From NCBI RefSeq assembly GCF_029589435.1, contig NZ_JARRAG010000001.1, positions 1,974,808 to 2,038,807 of the forward strand: a stretch of DNA of 64,000 nucleotides, read 5' to 3'. A program made the translations under genes and the position numbers. The notes beneath the pieces were generated by a model, which saw only the letters and a program-made list of their open reading frames with translations, did not search any database and was not told where the DNA came from. Positions 34,432 through 44,165 of the stretch are shown here, piece after piece. Within the stretch, counting starts at the first letter, position 1. Each line of letters begins with the position of its first letter. Origin of the DNA: Paludisphaera mucosa (lineage in GTDB: Bacteria; Planctomycetota; Planctomycetia; Isosphaerales; Isosphaeraceae).

Positions 34432-36006
34432 ATGAGCGGCAAAACGGCGGAGGTCGTGAAGACTTACGGGCTCGACGCGCAGGGGATTACGCGAAAGGCC
34501 CCTACGCACTGGAACCTCGCCGCCCCCGCGCTCTACGAGCACGCGGTCCGACGCGACGAGGGCCTGATCGCCCATCTCGGCCCGTTCGTCGTCAACACCG
34601 GAGCCTTCACCGGCCGGTCGCCCAACGACAAGTTCACCGTGGACGAGCCCGGCAGCCGCGGGCATATTTGGTGGGGCGAGTTCAATCATCCGATCACCGA
34701 GGCCTCGTTCGACCGCGTCTGGTCGCGGCTGCGCGACTACCTCGCCGACAAGGAGCTGTTCGTCCAGGATTGCTACGGCGGAGCCGACCCGCGGTTCCGG
34801 CTCCCCGTGCGCGTCGTCACCCAGTACGCATGGCACAGCCTCTTCATCCGGGATATGTTGATCCGAGAATTCGACGAGGTCGTCCTGCGCGACTTCCGGC
34901 CCGAGTTCACGATCATCGACGCTCCCGAGTTCGAGGCGGACCCCATGACCGAGGGCACCCGCACGGGGACCTTCATCCTCATCAATCTTGCCAGGAAGCT
35001 CGTCCTGATCGGCGGCACCCGTTACGCGGGCGAGATGAAGAAGTCGGTCTTTTCGATCCTCAACTACCTCTTGCCGCTGCGGAAGGTGCTGGGGATGCAC
35101 TGCTCGGCGAACTACGGCAGGAACCGAGACGACGTCGCCCTCTTCTTCGGGCTGTCCGGGACCGGGAAGACCACCCTCTCCACGTCGCCCGACCGGACCC
35201 TGATCGGCGACGACGAACACGGCTGGAGCGACGACGGCGTCTTCAACTTCGAAGGCGGCTGCTACGCCAAGGCCATCCGCGTCCGCGAGGAGACCGAGCC
35301 CGAGATCTACGAGACCACCAGGCGGTTCGGGACCATCCTGGAAAACGTCGTGATCGATCCCGAGACCCGCCGCCTCGACCTCGACAGCGCCGCGCTCACC
35401 GAGAACACCCGCGCCGCCTATCCGATCACCCACGTGCCGAACGCCGATGCCGGCGGGGTCGCCGGCCATCCCCGGCACATCTTCTTCCTCACGTACGACG
35501 CCTTCGGCGTGCTGCCGCCCATCGCCCGGCTCACCCCGGACCAGGCCATGTTCCACTATCTCGCGGGATATACGTCGAAAGTGGCCGGCACCGAGCGGGG
35601 CGTCACCGAGCCTCAGCTCGTGTTCAGCCCCTGCTTCGGCGGGCCCTTCCTGCCGCTCCACCCCAGAGCCTACGCCGAGCTCCTGGGGGAAAAGATCGAA
35701 CGCCACCACGTCCGCTGCTGGCTGGTCAACACGGGTATCACCGGCGGCCCTTACGGAGTGGGCCGTCGCATCGCGATGCCGATCACCCGCTCGCTCATCA
35801 ACGCCGCGCTCGACGGCAAGCTCGACGACCTCCCGACGGAGGTCGACCCGGCCTTCCACATCAGCCGGCTGACCACCTGCCCCGGCCTCGAGGCCGACAT
35901 GCTCGACCCACGCGCCTCGTGGGCCGACTCGGACGCCTACGACCGGAAGGCCGCGGAGCTTGCCGCCCGGTTCGAGGTGAATCACGACAAGTTCGAGCGG
36001 GCCTGA
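34432..36006 (+). CDS. pckA: Phosphoenolpyruvate carboxykinase (ATP)
   Basis: A 524-residue enzyme converting oxaloacetate and ATP to phosphoenolpyruvate, the gateway of gluconeogenesis. Motifs include the TGAFTGRSPNDKF substrate region (about 60-72), the CSANYG block, the kinase-1a P-loop GLSGTGKTTLS (about 239-249) and the metal-binding region after it. The ATP type is shown by TGRSPNDKF and the P-loop variant. It ends only 4 bases from the stop of the convergent radical SAM gene. Confidence 0.97.
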   Translation: MSGKTAEVVKTYGLDAQGITRKAPTHWNLAAPALYEHAVRRDEGLIAHLGPFVVNTGAFTGRSPNDKFTVDEPGSRGHIWWGEFNHPITEASFDRVWSRLRDYLADKELFVQDCYGGADPRFRLPVRVVTQYAWHSLFIRDMLIREFDEVVLRDFRPEFTIIDAPEFEADPMTEGTRTGTFILINLARKLVLIGGTRYAGEMKKSVFSILNYLLPLRKVLGMHCSANYGRNRDDVALFFGLSGTGKTTLSTSPDRTLIGDDEHGWSDDGVFNFEGGCYAKAIRVREETEPEIYETTRRFGTILENVVIDPETRRLDLDSAALTENTRAAYPITHVPNADAGGVAGHPRHIFFLTYDAFGVLPPIARLTPDQAMFHYLAGYTSKVAGTERGVTEPQLVFSPCFGGPFLPLHPRAYAELLGEKIERHHVRCWLVNTGITGGPYGVGRRIAMPITRSLINAALDGKLDDLPTEVDPAFHISRLTTCPGLEADMLDPRASWADSDAYDRKAAELAARFEVNHDKFERA

Positions 36007-36010
36007 CGGC

Positions 36011-37564
36011 TCAGGTCGGCGGCTTCCCGCCGATGCGGGTCTGCTCGACGAACGCCTCGGTCGCGGCGTCGATCGAACGGCTCCGCCGTCCCTTCGCCGG
36101 GTGGATGTAGAGCGTGTGCGGGTCGACGACCGCCTGGTGCGTCGGCGGCGGCGCCATGGGGTACGCGACCGGGCGCGCATGATCGGCGAGTTGGAGCTCG
36201 GGGTTGAAGACGCTGTTGAATTTCCAGAGCATCTTCAGCGTATTGGTCTGCCCGCGCGAAAGGTTGTTCGCCAAAATGCCGCCGAGGGCCCAGACGGCCT
36301 TCCAGCCTAGATGCTTCCGGTTGAGCACCTGCTGGGTCTTGACCAGCTCGGCGTAGAAATCGTGGAGCGGCATCGCGGTCGGCAGGACCGCGTGCTGGAT
36401 GTCGAACAGCCGATAGTCGCGTGTGGTGAGCCGTCGCGACTCGGTCACCCAGCTCTCGGTGCCGGGATACGGCGTGTTGACGCTGATGTTGACGATCTCG
36501 GGGATCTCCAGGCACCACTTGCGGACGACCTCGAAACGCTCACGGTCCCAGTTCGGGTCGGCGATGATGTTGATCGCCACCATGATCCCCAGCGACCTCG
36601 CGAACTCGAGGGCCTCGAAGTTCTTCGAGAGCGAGACGCGCTTGCGATAGGTCCTCAAGCCTTCCTCGTCGATGGCCTCGACTCCCAGGAACATGTACTG
36701 GAGGCCGAGGGTCTTCCAGAAGCGGAAGACGTCCTTGTTGCGCAGCAGGACGTCGCCGCGGGTCTCCAAGTAATACTGCTTCCGGATGCCCTGTCGCGCG
36801 ACGGCCTCGCCGATCGCCATGCCGTGTTCGGCCTGGATGAAAGCCACGTCGTCGACGATGAAGACCCCGGGCTCGCGGATCGAGGCCAGCTCGCGGACCG
36901 AGGCCTCGGGCGACTTGACCCGATAGCTCCGTCCGTAAAACGTCCAGGCGCTGCAGAACGAGCAGTCCCACGGGCAGCCGCGGCTGAACTCGATGGACGC
37001 GCAGGGGTCAAGGACGCCGATGAAGTACTTGCGACGCCGACGAAGCAAGTCGCGCGCGGGCGTCAGATCGTTCAGGTCGTGCACGAACGCGGGAGCCGGC
37101 CCCGCTCCGTCGCTCGTGACGACGCCGGGCACGGCGAGCAAGGCCGTCGGGTCGCTGTCCGCGGCGGCCTCCACGAGTTTCGCGACGGCGGCCTCCCCTT
37201 CCCCCTTGAGCACGCAGTCGATCGCCCCGTCGGAGTGCATGAGCACGTCTTCGGCGACGAACGAGGCGCTGTGGCCGCCGGCGAAGATGAAGGCGTTGGG
37301 GAGCCGTTCGCGGGTCGCCTTCGCCAGGTCGACGACCTCCGGAATGTTCGCCAGGTAGTTGAGCGAATACGCGACCACGTCGGGTCGCCATGCGTCAATT
37401 TCGCGGAAATAGGCGGCATGGTCCTCGACTTGAAGGTCCATCAATCGCACTTCATGCCCGGCCCGGCGCAACTCCGCCGCGATCGTCTCGATCCCCAGCG
37501 GTTCCAGCCGGAGGAAGACTTTCGTGTACATCAGGGAGCTGGGATGGACGGCCAGGATTTTCAT
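36011..37564 (-). CDS. hpnR: Hopanoid C-3 methylase-like B12-binding radical SAM protein
   Basis: A 517-residue protein of the class B cobalamin-dependent radical SAM methylases. Residues 1-150 resemble a B12-binding fold (FLRLEPLGIE, MDLQVEDHA, GGHSASF). The radical SAM cluster motif is Cys197-x3-Cys201-x2-Cys204 in GCPWDCSFC. Downstream blocks WTFYGRSYR, DDVAFIQAEHGMAIGE, NISVNTPYPGTESW and LWKFNSVF match my memory of HpnR closely. HpnR adds the C-3 methyl to hopanoids in the membrane. No other hopanoid genes are in the window. Another lipid-directed methylase is the alternative. Confidence 0.75.
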   Translation of the reverse strand: MKILAVHPSSLMYTKVFLRLEPLGIETIAAELRRAGHEVRLMDLQVEDHAAYFREIDAWRPDVVAYSLNYLANIPEVVDLAKATRERLPNAFIFAGGHSASFVAEDVLMHSDGAIDCVLKGEGEAAVAKLVEAAADSDPTALLAVPGVVTSDGAGPAPAFVHDLNDLTPARDLLRRRRKYFIGVLDPCASIEFSRGCPWDCSFCSAWTFYGRSYRVKSPEASVRELASIREPGVFIVDDVAFIQAEHGMAIGEAVARQGIRKQYYLETRGDVLLRNKDVFRFWKTLGLQYMFLGVEAIDEEGLRTYRKRVSLSKNFEALEFARSLGIMVAINIIADPNWDRERFEVVRKWCLEIPEIVNISVNTPYPGTESWVTESRRLTTRDYRLFDIQHAVLPTAMPLHDFYAELVKTQQVLNRKHLGWKAVWALGGILANNLSRGQTNTLKMLWKFNSVFNPELQLADHARPVAYPMAPPPTHQAVVDPHTLYIHPAKGRRSRSIDAATEAFVEQTRIGGKPPT

Positions 37565-37946
37565 GGGGGATCCGCGGGGAGTCTCGAAATGGTGAAATCT
37601 TGCCTAGGAGTTTATATCAAGCGAGGCGACATCACGCCAGGATCGATCGCTCGCCTCGTCGCTTCGACGCGACTCGTAACCCCCTGGGCAGTCTTCGCCG
37701 TTTACCCGACCGTCAAGGTCGGCCTCGTCGATGCTCGGCGTCCGAATCGAACGGGGTGAGGTCCTCCTTGCATCGGCCGTGCCGGGCTCGCGTGCGCTTC
37801 AATAGCCGTTCCCATCCGCCTGGCCGATTGTTAAGATCGATCACCTGGAGGCGGACGCCCGGCCGACGGCGTTCCGTCCCTGCATCCGAGGCCGGACGAC
37901 CTGGCCTGACAGTCCGACCGCCCCGCCGCCTGGGAGTTTCCGAGCG
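37565..37946. other. 382-bp intergenic region between divergent hpnR-like and miaB genes
   Basis: No supported gene. The part nearest hpnR (37590-37640) is AT-richer, and on the minus strand it offers a TATAAA-like -10 (around 37612-37617) with no matching -35. The rest is GC-rich. It should hold the promoters of the two divergent genes. A short open frame from about 37590 exists but has no ribosome binding site or homology I can recognise. Confidence 0.4.
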
Positions 37947-39380
37947 ATGGCCGACCAACCGACCTCGCAGCCGCCCAAGAAGCTCTACATCGAGACCGTC
38001 GGCTGCCAGATGAACGTGCTCGACAGCGAGCTCGTCGTAGCCCGCCTGCGCGACGACGGCTACGAACTGACCGACGACATCGACCAGGCCGACGCCATCC
38101 TCTACAACACCTGCTCGGTCCGCCAGCACGCCGAAGATAAGATCTACAGCGCTCTCGGGCGGATCAAGCACCTCAAGAAGAAAAAACCGGGGCTCTCGGT
38201 CGGGGTCCTGGGCTGCATGGCCCAGAAGGACCAGACTCAGATCCTCCGGCGCGCGCCCCATGTCGACGTGGTAGTCGGACCCGGTCAACTCGGCCGAGTG
38301 CCGGAGCTTCTTTTGAAGGCCAAGGCCGAATCGACGCCTCAGCTCGCCGTCAGCCTGGCGCGTACGGCCGGCAGCCGCGATCACGTCACGTCGAGCTTCG
38401 ACAGTTACGACGCCGACCGCGAGCCCGCCGTCCGGCCGAGCCCGTTCCAGGCCTACCTGCGGGTCATGATGGGCTGCGACAAATTCTGCACTTACTGCAT
38501 CGTGCCCTCCGTGCGAGGCCCCGAACAGAGCCGCCCGCCGGATTCGATCGTCGCCGAGGCCCGACTGCTCGCCATGCAGGGGGTCAAGGAGATCACCCTC
38601 ATCGGCCAGACGGTCAACAGCTATAAACACCGGGAGCCGGACGGCCGGACCACGCGGCTTTCCGATCTCCTCGCCCGGCTCCATGACATCGAAGGCGTCG
38701 TGCGGATCAAGTTCATCACGAACTTTCCCAACGATATGACCGACGACCTGCTCCAGGCCGTACGCGACCTCCCGAAGGTCTCGCGTTACATCCACGTCCC
38801 CGCGCAGAGCGGCTGCGACATGATCCTGAAGCGGATGAAGCGGATGTATACGGCCGCCTTCTACGAGGACATGCTGGCCCGCCTCCGCGAGACGATCCCG
38901 GGCTCGTCGGTGTCGAGCGACTTCATCGTCGGCTTCTGCGGCGAGACCGAGGAATCGTTCGATAAGACGGTCGGCCTTCTCGAACGCTCGCGTTTCAAGA
39001 ACAGCTTCATCTTCAAGTACAGCCCCCGCGCCGGCACGAAGGCCGACGGCCTGTTCGCCGACGACGTCGCCGAGGAGGTCAAGCGGCGACGGAATCAGGT
39101 CCTCCTGGAGCTGCAGACTCGGATCAGCCTCGAGGACAACCGTGGGTTCCTGGGTCGCGATCTGGAGATCCTGGTGGAAGGGCCGAGCCGATCGACGACG
39201 CGCAAGGAAGGCTGGGACGGGCCCGACCAGATGACCGGACGGACTCATTGCGACCGGATCGTGGTGTTCTCGGGCCCCCAGAGCCTGACCGGCCTCACGG
39301 CCCGTGTGAAGATCGAGAACGCCAGCGCCGTCACCCTATTCGGGCGCGTCGCGGACGCACAAGTCACGGGTCCGGTTTGA
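37947..39380 (+). CDS. miaB: tRNA-2-methylthio-N6-dimethylallyladenosine synthase
   Basis: A 477-residue methylthiotransferase modifying A37 of tRNAs reading UNN codons. The N-terminal UPF0004 domain carries Cys20, Cys56 and Cys90 for one cluster. The radical SAM cluster motif is Cys177-x3-Cys181-x2-Cys184 (GCDKFCTYC). VPSVRGPEQSR and IGQTVNSY are family landmarks, and the C-terminal 65 residues form a TRAM domain. QNVNSY in most MiaB appears as QTVNSY here. The start ATG is 20 codons before the first Cys, as expected. Confidence 0.95.
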   Translation: MADQPTSQPPKKLYIETVGCQMNVLDSELVVARLRDDGYELTDDIDQADAILYNTCSVRQHAEDKIYSALGRIKHLKKKKPGLSVGVLGCMAQKDQTQILRRAPHVDVVVGPGQLGRVPELLLKAKAESTPQLAVSLARTAGSRDHVTSSFDSYDADREPAVRPSPFQAYLRVMMGCDKFCTYCIVPSVRGPEQSRPPDSIVAEARLLAMQGVKEITLIGQTVNSYKHREPDGRTTRLSDLLARLHDIEGVVRIKFITNFPNDMTDDLLQAVRDLPKVSRYIHVPAQSGCDMILKRMKRMYTAAFYEDMLARLRETIPGSSVSSDFIVGFCGETEESFDKTVGLLERSRFKNSFIFKYSPRAGTKADGLFADDVAEEVKRRRNQVLLELQTRISLEDNRGFLGRDLEILVEGPSRSTTRKEGWDGPDQMTGRTHCDRIVVFSGPQSLTGLTARVKIENASAVTLFGRVADAQVTGPV

Positions 39381-39391
39381 GGGGGGCGCCG

Positions 39392-40117
39392 ATGCCGAGC
39401 CAGCTCCAGGAGCTGGTGGACTGCTGGATGGCCTGGGGCGGCGTCGACCTCGCGCATCGGCCCGATCCGCGGGCCCTGGCGGCCGACTTCGGCCCCGCGG
39501 CGGTCCGACCCGGGGCGTCCCCGGGCGCCATCGCGGGCTGGGAGAACCGCCACGGTTTCCGCCTGCCCCCCGGGCTCCGCTCCTGGCTGCTGCTCTCCGA
39601 CGGGCTCCATCGCGTGGCCCCGCTCATCCACCCGATCTCGGCGATCGGCCCGATGATCCTCTTCGGCCGCATGGACGACCTGCACATCCAGCCCGAGAGC
39701 TGGTTCGAACTGGGCAACCCGAACGTCGAGACGATCTGCATCGACCTGGCCTATCGCTGGCCCGGCGGCGGCTGCCCGATCTTCGTCTCCGGCGACGACG
39801 AGGCGGGCACGAAGCCCCGTATCGTGGCCCGGAGCTTCGAGGAATGGTTCCTCACGCTGCTGAACCACGGCGGCCGGGAATACTGGCTCGAATCCGACTT
39901 CGAGAGCTTTGGGACGCCGTGGGAGGCCCATCGCCGGTTCGCGCCCCAGCCCGAGCTTCCCGATCCCCTACGACCCTTTGCGGCCGAAGTCGGGCCGCTG
40001 GTCCTGGCAGGCCTCGACGAGCGCGAGATCGCCGCGAGGACCGGGCTGACCCACGACGACATCGAAGCGATCGTCCGGTACCTCCAGCACGTTCCGCCCA
40101 ACCTGGCGTCCCCTTGA
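39392..40117 (+). CDS. SMI1/KNR4 (SUKH) family protein
   Basis: A 241-residue protein. Residues about 40-160 fit the SUKH fold: GFRLPPGLRSWLLLSDGL (N-terminal helices, then the turn), a mid-domain beta strand with FELGNPN, and the late FEEWFLTLLN. The C-terminal 70 residues are helical and end with DEREIAARTGLTHDDIEAIVRYL, which resembles a winged or helix-turn-helix-type appended domain. SUKH proteins include immunity proteins of toxin systems, but no toxin gene is adjacent. It begins 11 bases after miaB and ends 25 bases before glnE. Confidence 0.75.
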   Translation: MPSQLQELVDCWMAWGGVDLAHRPDPRALAADFGPAAVRPGASPGAIAGWENRHGFRLPPGLRSWLLLSDGLHRVAPLIHPISAIGPMILFGRMDDLHIQPESWFELGNPNVETICIDLAYRWPGGGCPIFVSGDDEAGTKPRIVARSFEEWFLTLLNHGGREYWLESDFESFGTPWEAHRRFAPQPELPDPLRPFAAEVGPLVLAGLDEREIAARTGLTHDDIEAIVRYLQHVPPNLASP

Positions 40118-40142
40118 CGCTGCGTCTCCGGGGGGCGTCGTC

Positions 40143-43100
40143 GTGAATCTCGAATGGTTCGTCCGCCAGCTGGAATTCCCCGAGCTGACCCGGAAGTGGC
40201 TCCAGGGGCTGGGCGTCCGCGACCTGGACCGCGGGCTCCGCGACCTCGAGGATCTCGCCCGCCACGCCGGCCCCGAGCCTCGGCCCCTGCTCGCCCGGAT
40301 CGCCGGCCAGTTCGACGTTGTCCTGCCCCGCAGCTCCGACCCGGGCATGGCCTTGACCAACTTCGAGCGCTACGTCGCAGCTCTGCCCGATCCGCCGAGC
40401 GGTCTGGCCCAGCTCGCGGCGCGGCCTCGCACGACGGAGACGCTGCTCCAGGTCTTCAGCACGAGCCAGCATCTCAGCGAGCTTCTGATCCGCCGGCCCG
40501 AGCTGATCGACTGGCTCCAATCCGGGGCCGACCGCCGCGACCGTGGGACCCTGATCGCCGACCTCTGGAACACGCTCACGGCGGAGGGCCCGGTCGAGGA
40601 CCCCCGGATCGTCCTGCGCCGATTCCGACTCCGCGAGACGCTCCGCATCGGCTACAACGACATCGTCCGCGGCTTCCCGCTGGAAGTCACCACGGCCGAC
40701 CTCTCTTATCTCGCCGACGCCTGCGTCGAGGCGGCGACCCGGCTGGCGCGAGCGTCCGTGGAGCGCCGCTTCGGCTCGCCGACCTGCGCCGACGGCCGAC
40801 CGGCGCGATTCGCGGTCCTCGGCCTGGGGAAGCTCGGCGGGATCGAGCTGAACTACAGCTCCGACATCGACCTGATCTTCCTCTACGACGAGGTCGGCGC
40901 GACGACGGGGCCGCGTGTCGTCACCAACGCCGAGTTCTTCGCCCGGATGAGCGCCGAGATCGTGCAGCTCCTCTCCGACCACACGGCCCTGGGGATGGCC
41001 TATCGCGTCGACATGCGCCTGCGACCCGAGGGCGAGCAAGGCGTGCTGGTGCAGTCGTTCGACGCGACGATGGGATATTACGTCACCCGCGGCCGGACCT
41101 GGGAGCGACAGGCCCTCATCAAGTGCCGCACGGTGGCCGGCGACCTCGGGCTGGGCGGCGGCTTCATCGAGGCCATCACTCCCTTCATCTATCGGAGATA
41201 CCTGAGCGCGTCGGAGATCTCGGAGATCAAGTCGCTCAAGCGGCGGATCGAGCAACGCACGGTCTCGGCCGGTCGCGCCGAGTTCGAGGTCAAGACCGGG
41301 CACGGCGGCATCCGCGACGTCGAGTTCGTCGTCCAGTTCCTGCAGCTCCTGCACGGCGGCGAATACCCGATCGTACGATGCACGAACACGCTCGACGCCA
41401 TCGATCGCCTCGAGCAGGTCGGATCGCTGACGCCCGAGGAGCGGAGCGTCATGGACGACACGTACCGTTTCCTGAGGCAGGTCGAGCACCGCCTCCAAAT
41501 GCTGTTCGACCGCCAGACCCACGAGATGCCCCGGCACATGGAAGAGCAGCGCACGCTGGCGATCCGCATGGGTTACGTCCCGCTCGGGCCGTTGGAGGGC
41601 CGGGCCGGGCCGGCACAGCGGTTCCTCGCGGACTATCGCAGCAAGACCGAGCTGAATCGGCGGATCCTCAACCACATCCTCCACGAGGCCTTCCTCGACG
41701 GCGAGGGCGACGGGGTCGAGGCCGATCCGATCGTCGACCTGGTGCTCGACCCGCATCCAACGCAGGAACATATTTCCGAGACCCTCTCGCGATACCCTTT
41801 TCGCGATCGGACCGCGGCGTACCACAACCTGATGGCCCTGGCGAAGGAGGACTTCCCGTTCCTCTCACAGGCCCGCTGCCGCCACTTCCTGGCGTCGATC
41901 GCTCCTCGGCTCCTGCAGGCGGTGGGCAAGACCGCCGAGCCCGATCTGACGCTGGCGAACCTGGAGAAGGTGTCGGCCTCGCTGGGGGCGAAGGCCATCC
42001 TCTGGGAGCTATTCAACTTCAACCCGCCGAGCCTCCGGCTCTACGTCGAGCTTTGCGCCACGAGCCAGCTCGTCTCGCGAATCTTGACCAACAACCCGGG
42101 CATGATCGACGACCTGATGGACTCGCTGGTCGTCGACCGCCCCCTCCCCGGCGCGGCGATCAAGGCCGAGCTCGCCGAGCTGACCCGCGGCGCCGTCGAG
42201 GAGATCGGACCGATCGTCTGGAGCTTCCGCAACAAGGAGTGGGTGAGGATCGGGACCCGCGACGTCCTGGCCCGCGAGCCGATCCGCGAGGTGGCGAGGG
42301 AACTGGCGGACGTCGCCGAGGCGATCGTCGGCCAGCTCGCGCGCGACCAGTGGGCCCGCCGAGCCCGGAAGTTCGGCAGCCCGACTCGATCCGCCGACGG
42401 CGGTCGCGACCGCTGGGCGATCCTCGCATTGGGGAAATTCGGCGGGCGTGCGTTGAATTATTACAGCGACCTGGACCTCGTCATCCTGCACGAGAGCGAC
42501 GGCGTGACGAGAGGCGGCGACGAGTCGACGACGAATCAGGAGTTCGTGACAGACGTCTCCCAGCGCCTGCTCAAGGCCATGGGCGGCGCCGCTACCGGGG
42601 GGCTCTATCAGGTGGACACACGGCTCAGGCCCCACGGGGCCGCCGGGCCGCTGGTGAACACCCTGGGCTCGTTCGTCGATTATTTCGAATCCACCGCGCA
42701 ATCGTGGGAACGCCTCGCGCTGACGCGAGGAAGGGTCGTTTTTGCGACCGGGGGATTCGGGCGGCACGTCGACGACGCCATTCGCTCGATCCTGGCCCGG
42801 CCCGTCGATGTGCAGACGCTCGGCCCCGAGATCGCCGACATGCGCCGGAGGCTCGAAGATTCACGCGGGCGGAAGGACCTCAAGCGCGGCATCGGCGGAC
42901 TGGCGGACGTCGAGTTCGTCGTCCAGTACCTGATGCTGGTGAACGCCGCCCTGCACCCCGAGGTGTTGCGCCCCAACACTTGGGAGGCTCTCGACGCCCT
43001 GAAGACCGTCGGCGCCTTGACGCCGAGCCTGCACGACGAACTTTGCGACATCTACAGCTTCCTCTTCGGCGTCGACGCCCGGCTGCGACTGATCCACGAC

Positions 43101-43286
43101 CGCGCCGGGACCGAGCTTCCCGACGACCCCGAGGATCTCACCCGGCTCGCACGACGCCTGAAGTACGACGCCGTCGACCCCACGCTCGCCGTCTCCACGT
43201 TCCTGCTCGACTCGGCCCGCTACACCACTCGGGCCCGCGCGATCTTCCAGCAGATCATCCCCGCGCGTCACACCGACTCGCCCTGA
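40143..43286 (+). CDS. glnE: Bifunctional glutamine-synthetase adenylyltransferase/deadenylylase
   Basis: A 1047-residue two-domain nucleotidyltransferase that adenylylates and deadenylylates glutamine synthetase in response to nitrogen status. Both nucleotidyltransferase centres are visible: GLGKLGGIELNYSSDIDL (about residues 227-244) and ALGKFGGRALNYYSDLDL (about 762-779). Each keeps the Gly-Lys-x-Gly-Gly and the Asp-x-Asp. Each is followed by GlnD-uridylyltransferase-like helices. The start is a GTG at 40143. Length is close to the 940-1000 typical of the family. Confidence 0.96.
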   Translation: MNLEWFVRQLEFPELTRKWLQGLGVRDLDRGLRDLEDLARHAGPEPRPLLARIAGQFDVVLPRSSDPGMALTNFERYVAALPDPPSGLAQLAARPRTTETLLQVFSTSQHLSELLIRRPELIDWLQSGADRRDRGTLIADLWNTLTAEGPVEDPRIVLRRFRLRETLRIGYNDIVRGFPLEVTTADLSYLADACVEAATRLARASVERRFGSPTCADGRPARFAVLGLGKLGGIELNYSSDIDLIFLYDEVGATTGPRVVTNAEFFARMSAEIVQLLSDHTALGMAYRVDMRLRPEGEQGVLVQSFDATMGYYVTRGRTWERQALIKCRTVAGDLGLGGGFIEAITPFIYRRYLSASEISEIKSLKRRIEQRTVSAGRAEFEVKTGHGGIRDVEFVVQFLQLLHGGEYPIVRCTNTLDAIDRLEQVGSLTPEERSVMDDTYRFLRQVEHRLQMLFDRQTHEMPRHMEEQRTLAIRMGYVPLGPLEGRAGPAQRFLADYRSKTELNRRILNHILHEAFLDGEGDGVEADPIVDLVLDPHPTQEHISETLSRYPFRDRTAAYHNLMALAKEDFPFLSQARCRHFLASIAPRLLQAVGKTAEPDLTLANLEKVSASLGAKAILWELFNFNPPSLRLYVELCATSQLVSRILTNNPGMIDDLMDSLVVDRPLPGAAIKAELAELTRGAVEEIGPIVWSFRNKEWVRIGTRDVLAREPIREVARELADVAEAIVGQLARDQWARRARKFGSPTRSADGGRDRWAILALGKFGGRALNYYSDLDLVILHESDGVTRGGDESTTNQEFVTDVSQRLLKAMGGAATGGLYQVDTRLRPHGAAGPLVNTLGSFVDYFESTAQSWERLALTRGRVVFATGGFGRHVDDAIRSILARPVDVQTLGPEIADMRRRLEDSRGRKDLKRGIGGLADVEFVVQYLMLVNAALHPEVLRPNTWEALDALKTVGALTPSLHDELCDIYSFLFGVDARLRLIHDRAGTELPDDPEDLTRLARRLKYDAVDPTLAVSTFLLDSARYTTRARAIFQQIIPARHTDSP

Positions 43287-43331
43287 ACGGCGCAGGGACG
43301 CCGTCGGCCCCCAACCTCAAGGAGACCCGAC

Positions 43332-44150
43332 TTGTCGATCCTCCACTCCTGGCTCGGGCTCGCGTTCCTCACCTGCGTCCCGCCGGACGGCGAACGCATC
43401 GACATGGCTGAGGATGCGAAGCTGTTCATCCCTTCGGGCTGGCATTCCCGCGAAGGGAAGGTCGACATCCTGCTGCATCTTCACGGGACGCCCACGGTGA
43501 CCGAACCGGCGCTCGTGACCGTGGGGTGGAACGCCGTGCTCGTCTCGTTCAATCGAAACGGACTCTCCGCAGCCTACTCGAAGCCCTTCACCGATCCGAC
43601 GCTCTTCCCTCGGCTGATCGATGAGACCGTCAAGGCGGTGGCGGCTCGGCGGTCGGCGGCGCTGAACGTCGGCAATGTGGTGGTCAGCAGCTTCAGCGCG
43701 GGATTCGGCGGCGTGCGTGAGATGCTCAAGACGCCCGCCTCGTTCGACCGTATCGACGCGATCGTCTTGGCCGATTCGCTCTATTGCGGCTACGCCGGCG
43801 ACCCAATCGAGAAGCGTGTGGATCCAGACCTGATGAACGGCTTCGAACGCTACGCTCGCGAGGCGGCGGAGGGTCGCAAGGCCATGATCGTGACCCACTC
43901 TGCACAGGTTCCGCCGGGGTACGGCAGCACGACCGAGACCGCCGACGACCTCATCAAGGTCGCGGCCGTCACGCCCGAGATGGTCGACATTGACTGGGGC
44001 GACAGCTTGCGTCAGACCCGCCGCGCGGCGAAGGGCCGATTCCAGGTCCTCGGCTTCTCGGGCGAGGGACCAGAAGATCACATGCGGCATTTGCGGCGGA
44101 TCGCCGAGGTGTGGAGACGCCTACCAGACTCGATCCCCGGAGGCCGGTGA
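43332..44150 (+). CDS. Small alpha/beta-hydrolase-like protein of unknown substrate
   Basis: A 272-residue protein read from a TTG at 43332 with AAGGAG about 6 bases upstream. A short hydrophobic N-terminus (ILHSWLGLAFLTC) may be a weak export signal. The core shows the beta-strand LHLHGTPT, the nucleophile-like elbow SSFSAGFGG (about 118-126) and a possible acid/His pair in GEGPEDHMRHL near 250. This fits an alpha/beta hydrolase fold, and the motif order suggests an esterase or peptidase, but the Gly-x-Ser-x-Gly elbow is variant (Ser-x-Ser-x-Gly). Convergent with the DUF1080 gene, 15 bases away. Confidence 0.75.
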   Translation: MSILHSWLGLAFLTCVPPDGERIDMAEDAKLFIPSGWHSREGKVDILLHLHGTPTVTEPALVTVGWNAVLVSFNRNGLSAAYSKPFTDPTLFPRLIDETVKAVAARRSAALNVGNVVVSSFSAGFGGVREMLKTPASFDRIDAIVLADSLYCGYAGDPIEKRVDPDLMNGFERYAREAAEGRKAMIVTHSAQVPPGYGSTTETADDLIKVAAVTPEMVDIDWGDSLRQTRRAAKGRFQVLGFSGEGPEDHMRHLRRIAEVWRRLPDSIPGGR

Positions 44151-44165
44151 GCGAATGATTCGCCG

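Noticed and set aside
36311-37759. A 482-codon plus-strand frame opposite the hpnR-like gene
   Set aside because: It is the reverse of a well-supported radical SAM gene, with no motif of its own.
37590-37759. A 56-codon frame in the hpnR-miaB intergenic region
   Set aside because: No ribosome binding site and no recognisable fold; probably chance.
40154-43411. A 1085-codon open frame overlapping glnE in another frame
   Set aside because: The translation is Arg/Pro-rich and typical of shifted frames in GC-rich DNA; glnE explains the region.
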